NCBI GenBank assembly: GCA_046347155.1
Contig: JAXMGT010000002.1
Span: 248,001 to 312,000, forward strand
Direction of reading: 5' to 3'
Source of the DNA: RPQJ01 sp046347155
GTDB lineage: Bacteria; Pseudomonadota; Gammaproteobacteria; Steroidobacterales; Steroidobacteraceae
DNA length: 64,000 nucleotides
The notes under the pieces are model-generated. The model did not search any database. It was not told the DNA's origin and saw only the letters and a program-made list of their open reading frames with translations. Shown piece after piece: positions 16,303 through 24,369 of the stretch. Position 1 is the stretch's first letter; each line of letters begins with the position of its first letter. Position numbers and translations under genes: made by a program.

Positions 16303-17382
16303 TCATGTTCGGGCCGGTGGGCCCGTTGCAGGCTGCGCGGGTTCGGCGAACCAGCGCCGCCGGAACCGGAGCGCGAGGCCGACGAGCGCGATCATCACCG
16401 GCACCTCGACGAGCGGGCCGATCACGGCGGCGAACGCCGCGCCCGAGTCGATGCCGTAGACCGCGACCGCGACCGCGATCGCGAGCTCGAAATTGTTGCT
16501 CGCCGCCGTGAACGACAGCGTCGCGCACTTCGGGTAGTCGGCGCCCGCGCGGCGACTCATCAGGAACGACAGCACGAACATCACGACGAAGTAGACGAGC
16601 AGCGGGATCGCGATCCGCACGACGTCCATCGGGATCGTGAGGATCAGCCGGCCCTTCAGGCTGAACATCACGACGATCGTGAACAGCAGCGCGACGAGCG
16701 TGACCGGGCCGAGGAGCGGCACGACGCGCGCGTGGTAATACTCGCGGCTCACGAAGCGCAGCATCACGACCCGCGTCAGCAGCCCGGCGATGCAGGGAAT
16801 GCCGAGGTAGACGAAGACGCTGCGCGCGATCTGGCCGATCGAGACGTCGACGACGGAGCCGTGCAGTCCGAGCCAGGGCGGCAGCACCGTGACGAAGAAC
16901 CACGCGTACGCGCTGTAGAACATCACCTGGAACATCGCGTTGAACGCGACGAGCCCCGCTGCGTACTCGGTGGAGCCGCCGGCCAGCTCGTTCCAGACGA
17001 TGACCATCGCGATGCAGCGCGCCAGCCCGATCAGGATCAGTCCGGCCATGTAGTCGGGCCGGTCGGCGAGGAAGGCGATGGCCAGCAGGAACATCAGCAC
17101 GGGCCCGATCAGCCAGTTCTGGGCCAGCGACAGCGCGAGCACCTTCCGGTCCCGGAACACGTCCGGCAGTTCCTCGTAGCGCACCTTCGCGAACGGCGGG
17201 TACATCATGAGCACCAGGCCGATCGCGATCGGGACGTTCGTCGTGCCGACGTTGTAGCGGTTCACGACGGCTTCGATGCCCGGGACGAGCCACCCGATCG
17301 CGATCCCGAGCGCCATCGCACCGAAGATCCACACCGTCAGGTATCGGTCGAGGAACGGGAGCCTGCCCGACGCGGACGGCAC
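16303..17382 (-). CDS. acr3: ACR3-family arsenite efflux permease
   Basis: A 359-residue membrane protein with about ten helices. ACR3 hallmarks include the N-terminal LPFLDRYLTVWIFGAMALG, the MMYPPFAKVRYEEL segment, the cysteine in LGIPCIAGLLTR on a membrane helix, and TLSFTAASNNFELAIAVA. It exports As(III) using the membrane potential or proton gradient. Start is GTG, nine bases after the arsC stop, whose TGA forms part of a GAGG-like ribosome site. The arrangement means expression together with arsenate reductase, which supplies its substrate. Confidence 0.95.
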   Translation of the reverse strand: MPSASGRLPFLDRYLTVWIFGAMALGIAIGWLVPGIEAVVNRYNVGTTNVPIAIGLVLMMYPPFAKVRYEELPDVFRDRKVLALSLAQNWLIGPVLMFLLAIAFLADRPDYMAGLILIGLARCIAMVIVWNELAGGSTEYAAGLVAFNAMFQVMFYSAYAWFFVTVLPPWLGLHGSVVDVSIGQIARSVFVYLGIPCIAGLLTRVVMLRFVSREYYHARVVPLLGPVTLVALLFTIVVMFSLKGRLILTIPMDVVRIAIPLLVYFVVMFVLSFLMSRRAGADYPKCATLSFTAASNNFELAIAVAVAVYGIDSGAAFAAVIGPLVEVPVMIALVGLALRFRRRWFAEPAQPATGPPART

Positions 17383-17391
17383 GGCGGGACC

Positions 17392-17886
17392 TCAGGAGCG
17401 CCCGATCGCGGCCAGCGCATCGCGCAGGGTCGCGTCGTCCATCGACGCCAACGGCAGCTCGAGCAGCTGGAGCATCCGGTAGCCGAGGGCCTGGCGGGTG
17501 AGGTCGAAGGCCGCGCGGCGGCCGTCGTCGCCGCCGGGCGCGCCCGACGGGTCGGGGTACCCCCAGTGCACGCGCACCGGGTTGCCGGGCCAGACCGGGC
17601 ACGTCTCGCCGGCGGCATCGTCGCAGACCGTGATCACGACGCGCATCACGGGCGCCCCGGGGGCCGCGAACTCGTCCCAGCCCTTGCTGCGGAGCCCGTC
17701 CGTCGCGACGCCGGCCCCCCGCAGCGCCGCGAGGGCGTGCGGATTCACGCGACCGCTCGGCGCGCTGCCCGCGCTGTGCGCGCGGACGTCGCGGCCGAGC
17801 CTCGCCGCGTGGTGGTTCAGCGTCGCCTCGGCAAGCACGCTGCGGGCCGAGTTGTGGGTGCAGAGGACGAGTACGTGTGTCGTCAT
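17392..17886 (-). CDS. arsC: Arsenate reductase, thioredoxin-coupled (low-MW phosphatase type)
   Basis: A 164-residue protein of the low-molecular-weight tyrosine-phosphatase fold. The catalytic loop is CTHNSAR (Cys9 to Arg15). Cys88 and Cys96 provide the two further redox cysteines known from the thioredoxin-linked enzymes such as that of S. aureus. It reduces arsenate to arsenite in the cytoplasm, feeding the ACR3 pump and ArsM. It follows arsR by nine bases. It is longer than the usual 130-140 residues because of extra C-terminal helix sequence. Confidence 0.93.
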   Translation of the reverse strand: MTTHVLVLCTHNSARSVLAEATLNHHAARLGRDVRAHSAGSAPSGRVNPHALAALRGAGVATDGLRSKGWDEFAAPGAPVMRVVITVCDDAAGETCPVWPGNPVRVHWGYPDPSGAPGGDDGRRAAFDLTRQALGYRMLQLLELPLASMDDATLRDALAAIGRS

Positions 17887-17895
17887 GGCGGTGGC

Positions 17896-18213
17896 TCAGC
17901 GCCCGGGCGCGGCAGGGGCGTCGCAGGTGGCGCCGCCGCAGCAGTTCTCCGTCATGTAGGACAGCAGCGCGCTCATCACGGCGTAATCCGCCCGGTAAAT
18001 CAGGTTGCGACCCGCGCGCTCCTGCGTGACCAGGCCCGCGTTGACCAGTTCCTTCAGGTGGAACGACAGCGTGGCCGGCGATACCCGGAATCGCTTCGCG
18101 AGCGCGCCGGGCGTCGCGCCCGACGGGCCGGCCACGACCAGGAACCGGAACACGCGCAGGCGGTTCGCCTGCGCGAGCGCGCCGAGCGCCCTGAGCACCG
18201 ATGTCTCTTTCAT
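17896..18213 (-). CDS. arsR: Arsenic-responsive ArsR-family repressor
   Basis: A 105-residue winged-helix repressor with the recognition helix in SPATLSFHLKELVNAGLV. The metalloid site is unlike the E. coli CVC motif. Instead three cysteines, Cys91, Cys92 and Cys97, sit in a short C-terminal tail (ENCCGGATC), as described for the Acidithiobacillus ferrooxidans type of ArsR. Binding of As(III) there should release the operator. It is first in the ars operon, with a promoter-like palindrome right at its start codon and no ribosome site between, so the message may be leaderless. Confidence 0.93.
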   Translation of the reverse strand: MKETSVLRALGALAQANRLRVFRFLVVAGPSGATPGALAKRFRVSPATLSFHLKELVNAGLVTQERAGRNLIYRADYAVMSALLSYMTENCCGGATCDAPAAPGR

Positions 18214-18236
18214 AATTCGAGAACTATAGAAGTTAT
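18212..18236 (-). promoter_or_regulatory. Putative arsR promoter/operator overlapping the start codon
   Basis: An AT-rich island in GC-rich surroundings. Its ends, ATAA and TTAT, form an imperfect inverted repeat, a plausible ArsR operator. On the minus strand it contains TATAGT at 18228-18223, a good -10 element. Its normal transcription start would fall within about three bases of the arsR ATG. I see no good -35 hexamer. ArsR binding here would block its own operon. Confidence 0.5.
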
Positions 18237-18303
18237 GACGAGGTTAGCACCGCCGATGGCGGGCGGCAAGGCGGGACTTCCCGGTGGAGGCGCGGGCCGG
18301 GGT

Positions 18304-18999
18304 TCAGTCGTCCACGAGCAGGCGATAGCCGACGCCCGGCTCCGTCAGCAGGTATCGCGGCCGAGCCGGCTCCGGCTCGATCTTCTGCCGGATCGACTTC
18401 ACGTACGCACGCAGCCCGCGCGTGTCGGTCACGCGGTCCGGTCCCCACACCTCGCGGACCAGGTGGTCCTGCGTGGTCACGAGGCCGTTCGACGCCGCGA
18501 GGCAGGCGAGCAGCCGGTACTCGATCGGCGTGAAGCGCACCTCGCCGTCCGGGCCGTGCGCCGTGCGCGTGGCGAGGTCGAGCGTCAACGGGCCGATGCG
18601 CACCGTCTCCGTCCGGTCCCGGGAACGCACGGACCGCCGCAGCGCGGCGCGCACCCGCGCGAGCAGCTCGCCCGAGTCGAACGGCTTCGTCACGTAGTCG
18701 TCCGCGCCGCCGTCGAGCGCGAGTATCTTCTCGGCTTCCATCGTGCGCGCGGACAGCACGAGGATCGGCACCGTCGAGAACCGGCGGATCTCCCGGATCA
18801 GCGACTGGCCGTCGCGGTCGGGCAGCCCGAGGTCGACGACGATCGCGTCGGGCTGGTGGCTGCGCGCCTCGATCAGCGCCCGCGCCGCGGTCTCGGCGAC
18901 CGACACGCGGTACTGCGCCGCGGCGAGCAGCGTCCGCAGCACGCCGCGGATGTCCGGGTCGTCCTCGACCACGAGCACCCGGAACATGGCCTGCGTCAC
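18304..18999 (-). CDS. kdpE: Response regulator of the Kdp potassium system
   Basis: A 231-residue OmpR-type regulator: receiver domain with acids ED near residue 12, phospho-acceptor Asp56 in VVDLGLPDRDG and Lys in YVTKPFD, then a winged-helix DNA-binding domain (FTPIEYRLLACL, VREVWGP, LRAYVKSIRQKIE, PGVGYRL). It is phosphorylated by KdpD when potassium is limiting and activates the kdp operon. I chose the GTG that overlaps the kdpD stop (GTGA) and has a GGGGAG site; an ATG four codons later is also possible. It ends the operon, 90 bases before arsR. Confidence 0.93.
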   Translation of the reverse strand: MTQAMFRVLVVEDDPDIRGVLRTLLAAAQYRVSVAETAARALIEARSHQPDAIVVDLGLPDRDGQSLIREIRRFSTVPILVLSARTMEAEKILALDGGADDYVTKPFDSGELLARVRAALRRSVRSRDRTETVRIGPLTLDLATRTAHGPDGEVRFTPIEYRLLACLAASNGLVTTQDHLVREVWGPDRVTDTRGLRAYVKSIRQKIEPEPARPRYLLTEPGVGYRLLVDD

Positions 19000-21689
19000 G
19001 GACCCGCTCCCCGCAACGGCAGCACGATCTCGAACTGCGCGCCGCCCGTCGGCCGGTTGGACGCCGTGATACGGCCGTCGTGGGCAGCGACGATGGCGCG
19101 ACAGATCGCCAGCCCGAGGCCGGCGCCCGGGACGTCGCTTTCTCCCCGCCCGCGCTGGAACTTGGCGAACATCGCCTCGGGATCGCCGGCGGGCATTCCC
19201 GGGCCGTCGTCCTGGACCCGGATCGTGATCTCGGCCGGGGCGCACTCGGCCGAGACCCACACCGTCGTGCGCTCCGGCGTGTGCTTCGCCACGTTCTCGA
19301 GCAGGTTGGCCAGCGCCTGGGTCAGCAGCGCCGCGTCGACCTGGAATTCCGGGAGGTCGGCCGGCATGTCGACGACCACGCGCCGCGCGCCGAGGCGGGC
19401 CTCGGTCCGGCGTATGGCCAGCCCGACCAGTTCCTCGAGCGACTCCCAGTCGAGGCGCAGCGGCACGCGGCCCGACTCGAGCCGCATCAGGTCGAGCACG
19501 TTCGAGATCAGGCCGGACATGTCCTCGGCACGCGCCGCGATCGTGCGTGCCAGCTCGCTGCGGGCCACCGGGTCGAGCGACAGCGACGGGTCCGCCAGCG
19601 TCGTCGCGGCGCCGCGCACGACCGCCAGCGGCGTGCGCAGGTCGTGGGAGATCGAGGCCAGCAGCGTGTTGCGCACCGCCTCGGTTTCCGCCGATACGCG
19701 CGCCGATTCCGCCGCCTCGGCCAGCACGCTGCGCTCGAGCGCGAGCGCGATCTGGCCGGCGAACGTCTCGAGCAGGTGCCTCTGCTCCGGCAGCAGCACC
19801 CGTCGCTCGTTCGACGGCAGCACCGCCAGCACGCCGAGCGTGCGTCCGGAGCCCGCGAGCGGCAGGTATACCGCGGGCGCGCCCGGCAGCGCGTCCGTGC
19901 CGAGTCCCGCGGGCCGCCCGTGGTCGAAGACCCACTGCGCGATCGACAGGTCGGGGTCGGCGAAGCACGGCTCGTCATCGGCGCACCCGGCCGGGACCGG
20001 AAGGGTCCCGTCGGCGTCCGGCAGGAGCACGGCGACGCGGCTCGCGAACGACTCGCCAACGTGCCGGACGGCGATGCGCGTCAGGTTGTCGGGTCCGCGC
20101 GTCGCGGCCAGCTCGCGGCTCATCGCGTAGAGCAGGGCGGTCCGGCGCTCGCGTGCGCCGGCGACGCGGGTCTGCTGGCGCACGTTCGACATCAGTGTCG
20201 CGGTGGTCAGCGACACGACCAGCATCACGAGGAACGTGAGCGCGTACTGGACGTCGGAGACCGCAAACGTGAACTGGGGCGGCACGAAGAAGAAATCGAA
20301 GGCCGCGACGCCCAGCACCGAGGCGAGTATCGACGGTCCGCGACCGAGACGCAGGCCCGCGACCGTCACGCCGAGCAGGTAGACCATCACGATGTTGGTC
20401 AGCTCGAACGATCCCGCCATCGGCCAGGCGATCGCCGTGCACAGCGCGGCGATGCCGGTGGCCCAGCCGTATCGTTCCCAGCGCACCTCGCGCGGCTGCG
20501 AGGCGTTTGTGGCCGGCCCGCGCGGCGAGCCGCGCGGCGAGCCCGCCGCGATGATCGACACGTCGACGCCCTGCGCTCGCGCCACCAGCTCGTCGACGGT
20601 GGAGCGCCGCAGCAGTGCGCGCAGGCCGCGCCGCTTGCGCTCGCCGACCACGATGCGCGACGCGTTCCGGGTGCGGGCGTACTGCAGCAGCGCGCTGGCG
20701 GCGGTCGGCCCGTCGAGGGTGACGGTCTCGGCCCCCAGCGACTCGGCGAGGCGCAGCACCTGGATCCGGCGGTCGCGCTCGGCCTCGCCGAGCCGCAGCA
20801 TCGGCGGTGTCTCGACCGAGACGACCGTCCATTCGGCGTCGAGCGCGTCGGCGAAGCGCTTGCCGAAGCGCACCAGCGCCTCCGCCTGCTCGTCCGGCCC
20901 GACGCCGACGATGAAGCGGTCGCGCGCGAGCCAGGGTCGCGAGGCCCGTTCGTGCGCAGAGTATTCGCGGGCCGCGGCGTCGACCCGGTCCGCGGTCCGG
21001 CGCAATGCCAGCTCGCGCAGCGCGAGCAGGTTCGGCTTCAGGAAGAAGCGCTCGAGCGCTGCGCCGACCTGCTCGGGGACATAGACCTTGCCGGCCCGGA
21101 TGCGTGCCAGCAGGTCGTCGGGCGGGAGGTCGATCAGCTCGATCTCCGCGTGCTCGAGCACGTGGTCGGGCACGGTCTCCTGCTGGCGGACGCCGGTGAT
21201 GCCGGCCACCACGTCGTTCAGGCTCTCCAGGTGCTGGACGTTCAGCGTCGTCCACACGTCGAGGCCGGCCGCGAGCAGTTCCTCGATGTCCTGCCAGCGC
21301 TTCGGATGGCGGGGTGCCGGATCGCCGTCCACCAGGTTCGAGTGTGCGAGTTCGTCGACCAACGTGATCGCCGCGTGACGCCCGAGCGCGGCGTCGAGGT
21401 TGAATTCGCGGCGCGTGACACCGCGGTAGCGGACGTCGAGCGTCGGCAGCAGTTCGAGCCCGGCGAGCAGGCGCTCGGTCTCGATCCGGCCGTGCGGCTC
21501 GACGTAGCCGACCACGACGTCGCTGCCCGCGGCGCGCGCACCGTGCGCGGCCTCGAGCATCGCGTAGGTCTTGCCGACGCCGGCCGAGGCCCCGAAGAAG
21601 ATCCGCAGGCGGCCCTGTCGCGCGCGCACTTCCTCGCGCTGCACGGTGGCCAGCAGCCGGTCCGGGTCGGGTCGGGTCGGGTCGTTCAC
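18996..21689 (-). CDS. kdpD: Osmosensitive potassium-channel sensor histidine kinase
   Basis: An 897-residue sensor kinase with the complete KdpD layout. The N-terminal KdpD domain has Walker A at residues 33-41 (GASAGVGKT) and the VDELAHSN block. A universal-stress-like domain follows at about 250-375, then four membrane helices at about 405-500 and a GAF-like region. The kinase core has His682 in SISHDLRTPL, an N-box (ALANLLENVAKHTPE) and G-boxes (DDGPGMP, GAGLGLAI). It senses low potassium or osmotic stress and phosphorylates KdpE. It begins with GTG, one base after the kdpC stop. A short pentamer repeat lies in its first codons. Confidence 0.95.
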   Translation of the reverse strand: MNDPTRPDPDRLLATVQREEVRARQGRLRIFFGASAGVGKTYAMLEAAHGARAAGSDVVVGYVEPHGRIETERLLAGLELLPTLDVRYRGVTRREFNLDAALGRHAAITLVDELAHSNLVDGDPAPRHPKRWQDIEELLAAGLDVWTTLNVQHLESLNDVVAGITGVRQQETVPDHVLEHAEIELIDLPPDDLLARIRAGKVYVPEQVGAALERFFLKPNLLALRELALRRTADRVDAAAREYSAHERASRPWLARDRFIVGVGPDEQAEALVRFGKRFADALDAEWTVVSVETPPMLRLGEAERDRRIQVLRLAESLGAETVTLDGPTAASALLQYARTRNASRIVVGERKRRGLRALLRRSTVDELVARAQGVDVSIIAAGSPRGSPRGPATNASQPREVRWERYGWATGIAALCTAIAWPMAGSFELTNIVMVYLLGVTVAGLRLGRGPSILASVLGVAAFDFFFVPPQFTFAVSDVQYALTFLVMLVVSLTTATLMSNVRQQTRVAGARERRTALLYAMSRELAATRGPDNLTRIAVRHVGESFASRVAVLLPDADGTLPVPAGCADDEPCFADPDLSIAQWVFDHGRPAGLGTDALPGAPAVYLPLAGSGRTLGVLAVLPSNERRVLLPEQRHLLETFAGQIALALERSVLAEAAESARVSAETEAVRNTLLASISHDLRTPLAVVRGAATTLADPSLSLDPVARSELARTIAARAEDMSGLISNVLDLMRLESGRVPLRLDWESLEELVGLAIRRTEARLGARRVVVDMPADLPEFQVDAALLTQALANLLENVAKHTPERTTVWVSAECAPAEITIRVQDDGPGMPAGDPEAMFAKFQRGRGESDVPGAGLGLAICRAIVAAHDGRITASNRPTGGAQFEIVLPLRGAGP
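21664..21683. repeat. Four tandem copies of GGGTC in the start of kdpD
   Basis: Exact 5-base unit repeated four times, covering roughly codons 3-9 of kdpD on the minus strand. Gain or loss of one unit would shift the reading frame. The encoded RPDPD is common in KdpD proteins, so the repeat may be only a by-product of codon choice. Confidence 0.7.
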
Positions 21690-21690
21690 G

Positions 21691-22263
21691 TCAACGCAGA
21701 TCGTCCAGCGCGAGGTTCAGGGCGAGCACGTTCACGCGTGGCTCGCCCAGCACGCCGAGTGTACGGCCTTCGGTGTGACGGTCCACCAGCGCCCGGACCG
21801 CGCCGGGATCGAGCCCGCGTGCCCTGGCGACGCGCTCCACCTGGTACGCCGCCGCGGCCGGGGAGATGTGCGGGTCGAGGCCGCTGGCGGAGGCAGTGGC
21901 GAGGTCGATCGGGACCGGTGCCGTGTTGCCCGGGTCCAGGACGCGAAGCGCTTCGACGCGTTGCCTCACCGACGCGGCGAGCGCCGGGTTGGTGGGCCCC
22001 AGGTTGGAGCCGGTCGAGGCGCCGCCGTGGTAGGGCTTCGGCGCGGTGGCGGACGGCCGCGACCAGAAATAGCCAGCACCCGTAAACGGTTGACCGATCA
22101 GCGCGGACCCGACGGGCCGCCCGTCACGGACGACCGCGCTGCCGGTCGATGCCGCCGGAAAGGCGACTGCGGCGACGGCAGTGACCAGCAACGGGTAGGC
22201 CACACCGGTCACAACGGTGAGAGCCAGGAAGACCCCGAACAGCGGGCGCAGCAGTGTCGACAT
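21691..22263 (-). CDS. kdpC: Potassium-transporting ATPase subunit KdpC
   Basis: A 190-residue subunit with one N-terminal membrane helix (residues 8-35) and a periplasmic domain. Family marks are TGVAYPLLVT, GSALIGQPF, YFWSRPSAT, the serine/asparagine-rich GASTGSNLGPTNPAL, and SASGLDPHISPAAA. KdpC stabilises the KdpFABC complex between the KdpA channel and KdpB pump. It begins nine bases after kdpB and is followed at once by kdpD. Confidence 0.95.
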   Translation of the reverse strand: MSTLLRPLFGVFLALTVVTGVAYPLLVTAVAAVAFPAASTGSAVVRDGRPVGSALIGQPFTGAGYFWSRPSATAPKPYHGGASTGSNLGPTNPALAASVRQRVEALRVLDPGNTAPVPIDLATASASGLDPHISPAAAAYQVERVARARGLDPGAVRALVDRHTEGRTLGVLGEPRVNVLALNLALDDLR

Positions 22264-22272
22264 CGTGGTACC

Positions 22273-24369
22273 TCAGACCAGGCGCAGGGACACGAGCAGC
22301 AGGTCGATCGCCTTGATGCCAACGAACGGCACCAGGACGCCGCCGAGTCCGTAGACGAGCAGGTTACGTCGCAGCAGCGCGCCGGCCGACGCGGCCCGCG
22401 TCGTCACGCCCCGCAGCGCCAGCGGTACCAGCGCGACGATGACCAGCGCATTGAAGATCACCGCCGAGAGGATCGCGCTCTCGGGACTGGCGAGCCGCAT
22501 CACGTTCAGGGCGTCGAGCGCGGGGTAGGTGGTGGCGAACGCCGCCGGGATGATCGCGAAGTACTTTGCGACGTCGTTCGCGATCGAGAACGTCGTCAGC
22601 GCCCCTCGCGTGACCAGCATCTGCTTGCCGACGTCGACGACCTCGATCAGCTTGGTCGGGTTGGAGTCGAGGTCGACCATGTTGCCGGCCTCCTTGGCGG
22701 CCTGGGTGCCGGAGTTCATCGCGACCGCCACGTCCGCCTGCGCGAGGGCCGGTGCGTCGTTGGTGCCGTCGCCGCACATCGCGACCAGGTGTCCCTCGGC
22801 CTGGTAGCGCCGGATCAGCGAGAGCTTGGCCTCTGGCGTGGCTTCGGCCAGGAAGTCGTCGACGCCGGCCTCCGCGGCGATCGCCGCCGCGGTCAGCCGG
22901 TTGTCACCGGTGACCATCACGGTGCGGATGCCCATCTGCCGCAACTCGGCGAATCGCTCGCGGATGCCGCCTTTGACGACGTCGCGCAGCTCGACGACGC
23001 CCAGGACCCTCGCGCCGTCCGCGACCACCAGCGGCGTGGACCCCTGGCGGGCGACGTCGTCGACGCTGCGGGTGACCGCCGCCGGCCAGCTGCCGCGTTC
23101 CTCCTCGACGAACCTCCGTATCGCATCGGCCGCACCCTTGCGCAGCCGGCGACCCTCGAGGTCGACGCCGCTGGTGCGGGTCTGCGCGGTGAAGCGGTGG
23201 AACGTGTGCGACTGCGTCGACAGGTCGCGACCGCGCAGCTGGAACCGCTGCTTGGCCAGCACCACGATCGAACGGCCCTCCGGCGTCTCGTCCGAAAGCG
23301 AAGCGAGCTGCGCGACGTCGGCGAGTTCCTGCTCGGCGACACCCGGGGCCGGCAGGAACGCCGTGGCCTGGCGGTCGCCGAGCGTGATCGTGCCGGTCTT
23401 GTCGAGCAGCAGCACGTCCACGTCGCCGGCGGCCTCGATCGCGCGGCCGGAGGTCGCGATGACGTTGGCGCGTACCATCCGGTCCATCCCGGCGATGCCG
23501 ATCGCCGACAGCAGTCCGCCGATCGTGGTCGGGATCAGGCAGACGAGCAGCGCCACCAGCACCACGATCGAGACCACGGATCCGGCGCCCGCCGCGTGGA
23601 CCGCAAGTGCGGAAAACGGCGACAGCGTCGCGGTGGCGAGCAGGAACACCAGCGTCAGCATCGCCAGCAGGATCGACAGCGCGATCTCGTTCGGCGTCTT
23701 GCCGCGCTTCGCACCTTCGACCATGGCGATCATCCGGTCGAGGAACGACTCGCCCGGATCGCTGGTCACGCGCACGACCAGCCAGTCGGACAGCACCCGG
23801 GTGCCGCCGGTGACCGACGAGAAGTCGCCGCCGGCCTCGCGCAGCACGGGCGCCGACTCGCCGGTGATCGCGCTCTCGTCGACCGACGCGACGCCTTCGA
23901 CGATCTCGCCGTCCGCCGGAACGACCTCGCCGGCCTCGACCAGGAAGTGGTCGCCCTTGCGCAGGTCGTTGGCCGGCACCGCAGTCCGGACGGCCGTGCG
24001 CCGCGCCTCGGCGAGGCGCCGGGCCGTGACCTCGCGCCGCGTCGAGCGCAGCGCCGCGGCCTGCGCCTTGCCGCGTCCCTCGGCGACGGCTTCGGCGAAG
24101 TTCGCGAACAGCACGGTGACCCACAGCCATCCGGCGATCGACAGCGCGAAGGCCGAGCCGCCGTCGACGTGCACCCGCCCGGAGGCCGCGGTCACGCCGA
24201 CCAGGGTCGTCAGCAGGCTGCCGGCGTACACCACGAACATCACGGGATTGCGCAGCTGCACGCGCGGGTCGAGCTTGCGGAACGACGCGGCGACCGCGGC
24301 GAGCACGATGTCGAGGTCGAGTCCGGTGCGGCGGCCGGGGACGGGACGGATCGATGCCTGGGTGCTCAC
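22273..24369 (-). CDS. kdpB: Potassium-transporting P-type ATPase subunit KdpB
   Basis: A 698-residue P-type ATPase, the usual KdpB length. The phosphorylated aspartate is Asp323 in LLDKTGTITLG. The actuator motif TGES, the membrane segment CLIPTTIGGLL, the hinge MCGDGTNDAPALAQADV and the regulatory GTQAAKEAGNMVDLDS block are all intact. It hydrolyses ATP to drive high-affinity potassium uptake with KdpA. Start is GTG, overlapping the kdpA stop by four bases. Confidence 0.96.
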   Translation of the reverse strand: MSTQASIRPVPGRRTGLDLDIVLAAVAASFRKLDPRVQLRNPVMFVVYAGSLLTTLVGVTAASGRVHVDGGSAFALSIAGWLWVTVLFANFAEAVAEGRGKAQAAALRSTRREVTARRLAEARRTAVRTAVPANDLRKGDHFLVEAGEVVPADGEIVEGVASVDESAITGESAPVLREAGGDFSSVTGGTRVLSDWLVVRVTSDPGESFLDRMIAMVEGAKRGKTPNEIALSILLAMLTLVFLLATATLSPFSALAVHAAGAGSVVSIVVLVALLVCLIPTTIGGLLSAIGIAGMDRMVRANVIATSGRAIEAAGDVDVLLLDKTGTITLGDRQATAFLPAPGVAEQELADVAQLASLSDETPEGRSIVVLAKQRFQLRGRDLSTQSHTFHRFTAQTRTSGVDLEGRRLRKGAADAIRRFVEEERGSWPAAVTRSVDDVARQGSTPLVVADGARVLGVVELRDVVKGGIRERFAELRQMGIRTVMVTGDNRLTAAAIAAEAGVDDFLAEATPEAKLSLIRRYQAEGHLVAMCGDGTNDAPALAQADVAVAMNSGTQAAKEAGNMVDLDSNPTKLIEVVDVGKQMLVTRGALTTFSIANDVAKYFAIIPAAFATTYPALDALNVMRLASPESAILSAVIFNALVIVALVPLALRGVTTRAASAGALLRRNLLVYGLGGVLVPFVGIKAIDLLLVSLRLV

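Noticed and set aside
16279..20130. 1283-codon plus-strand frame across the ars and kdp genes
   Set aside because: It lies antisense to five recognised genes and has the typical low-complexity shadow composition.
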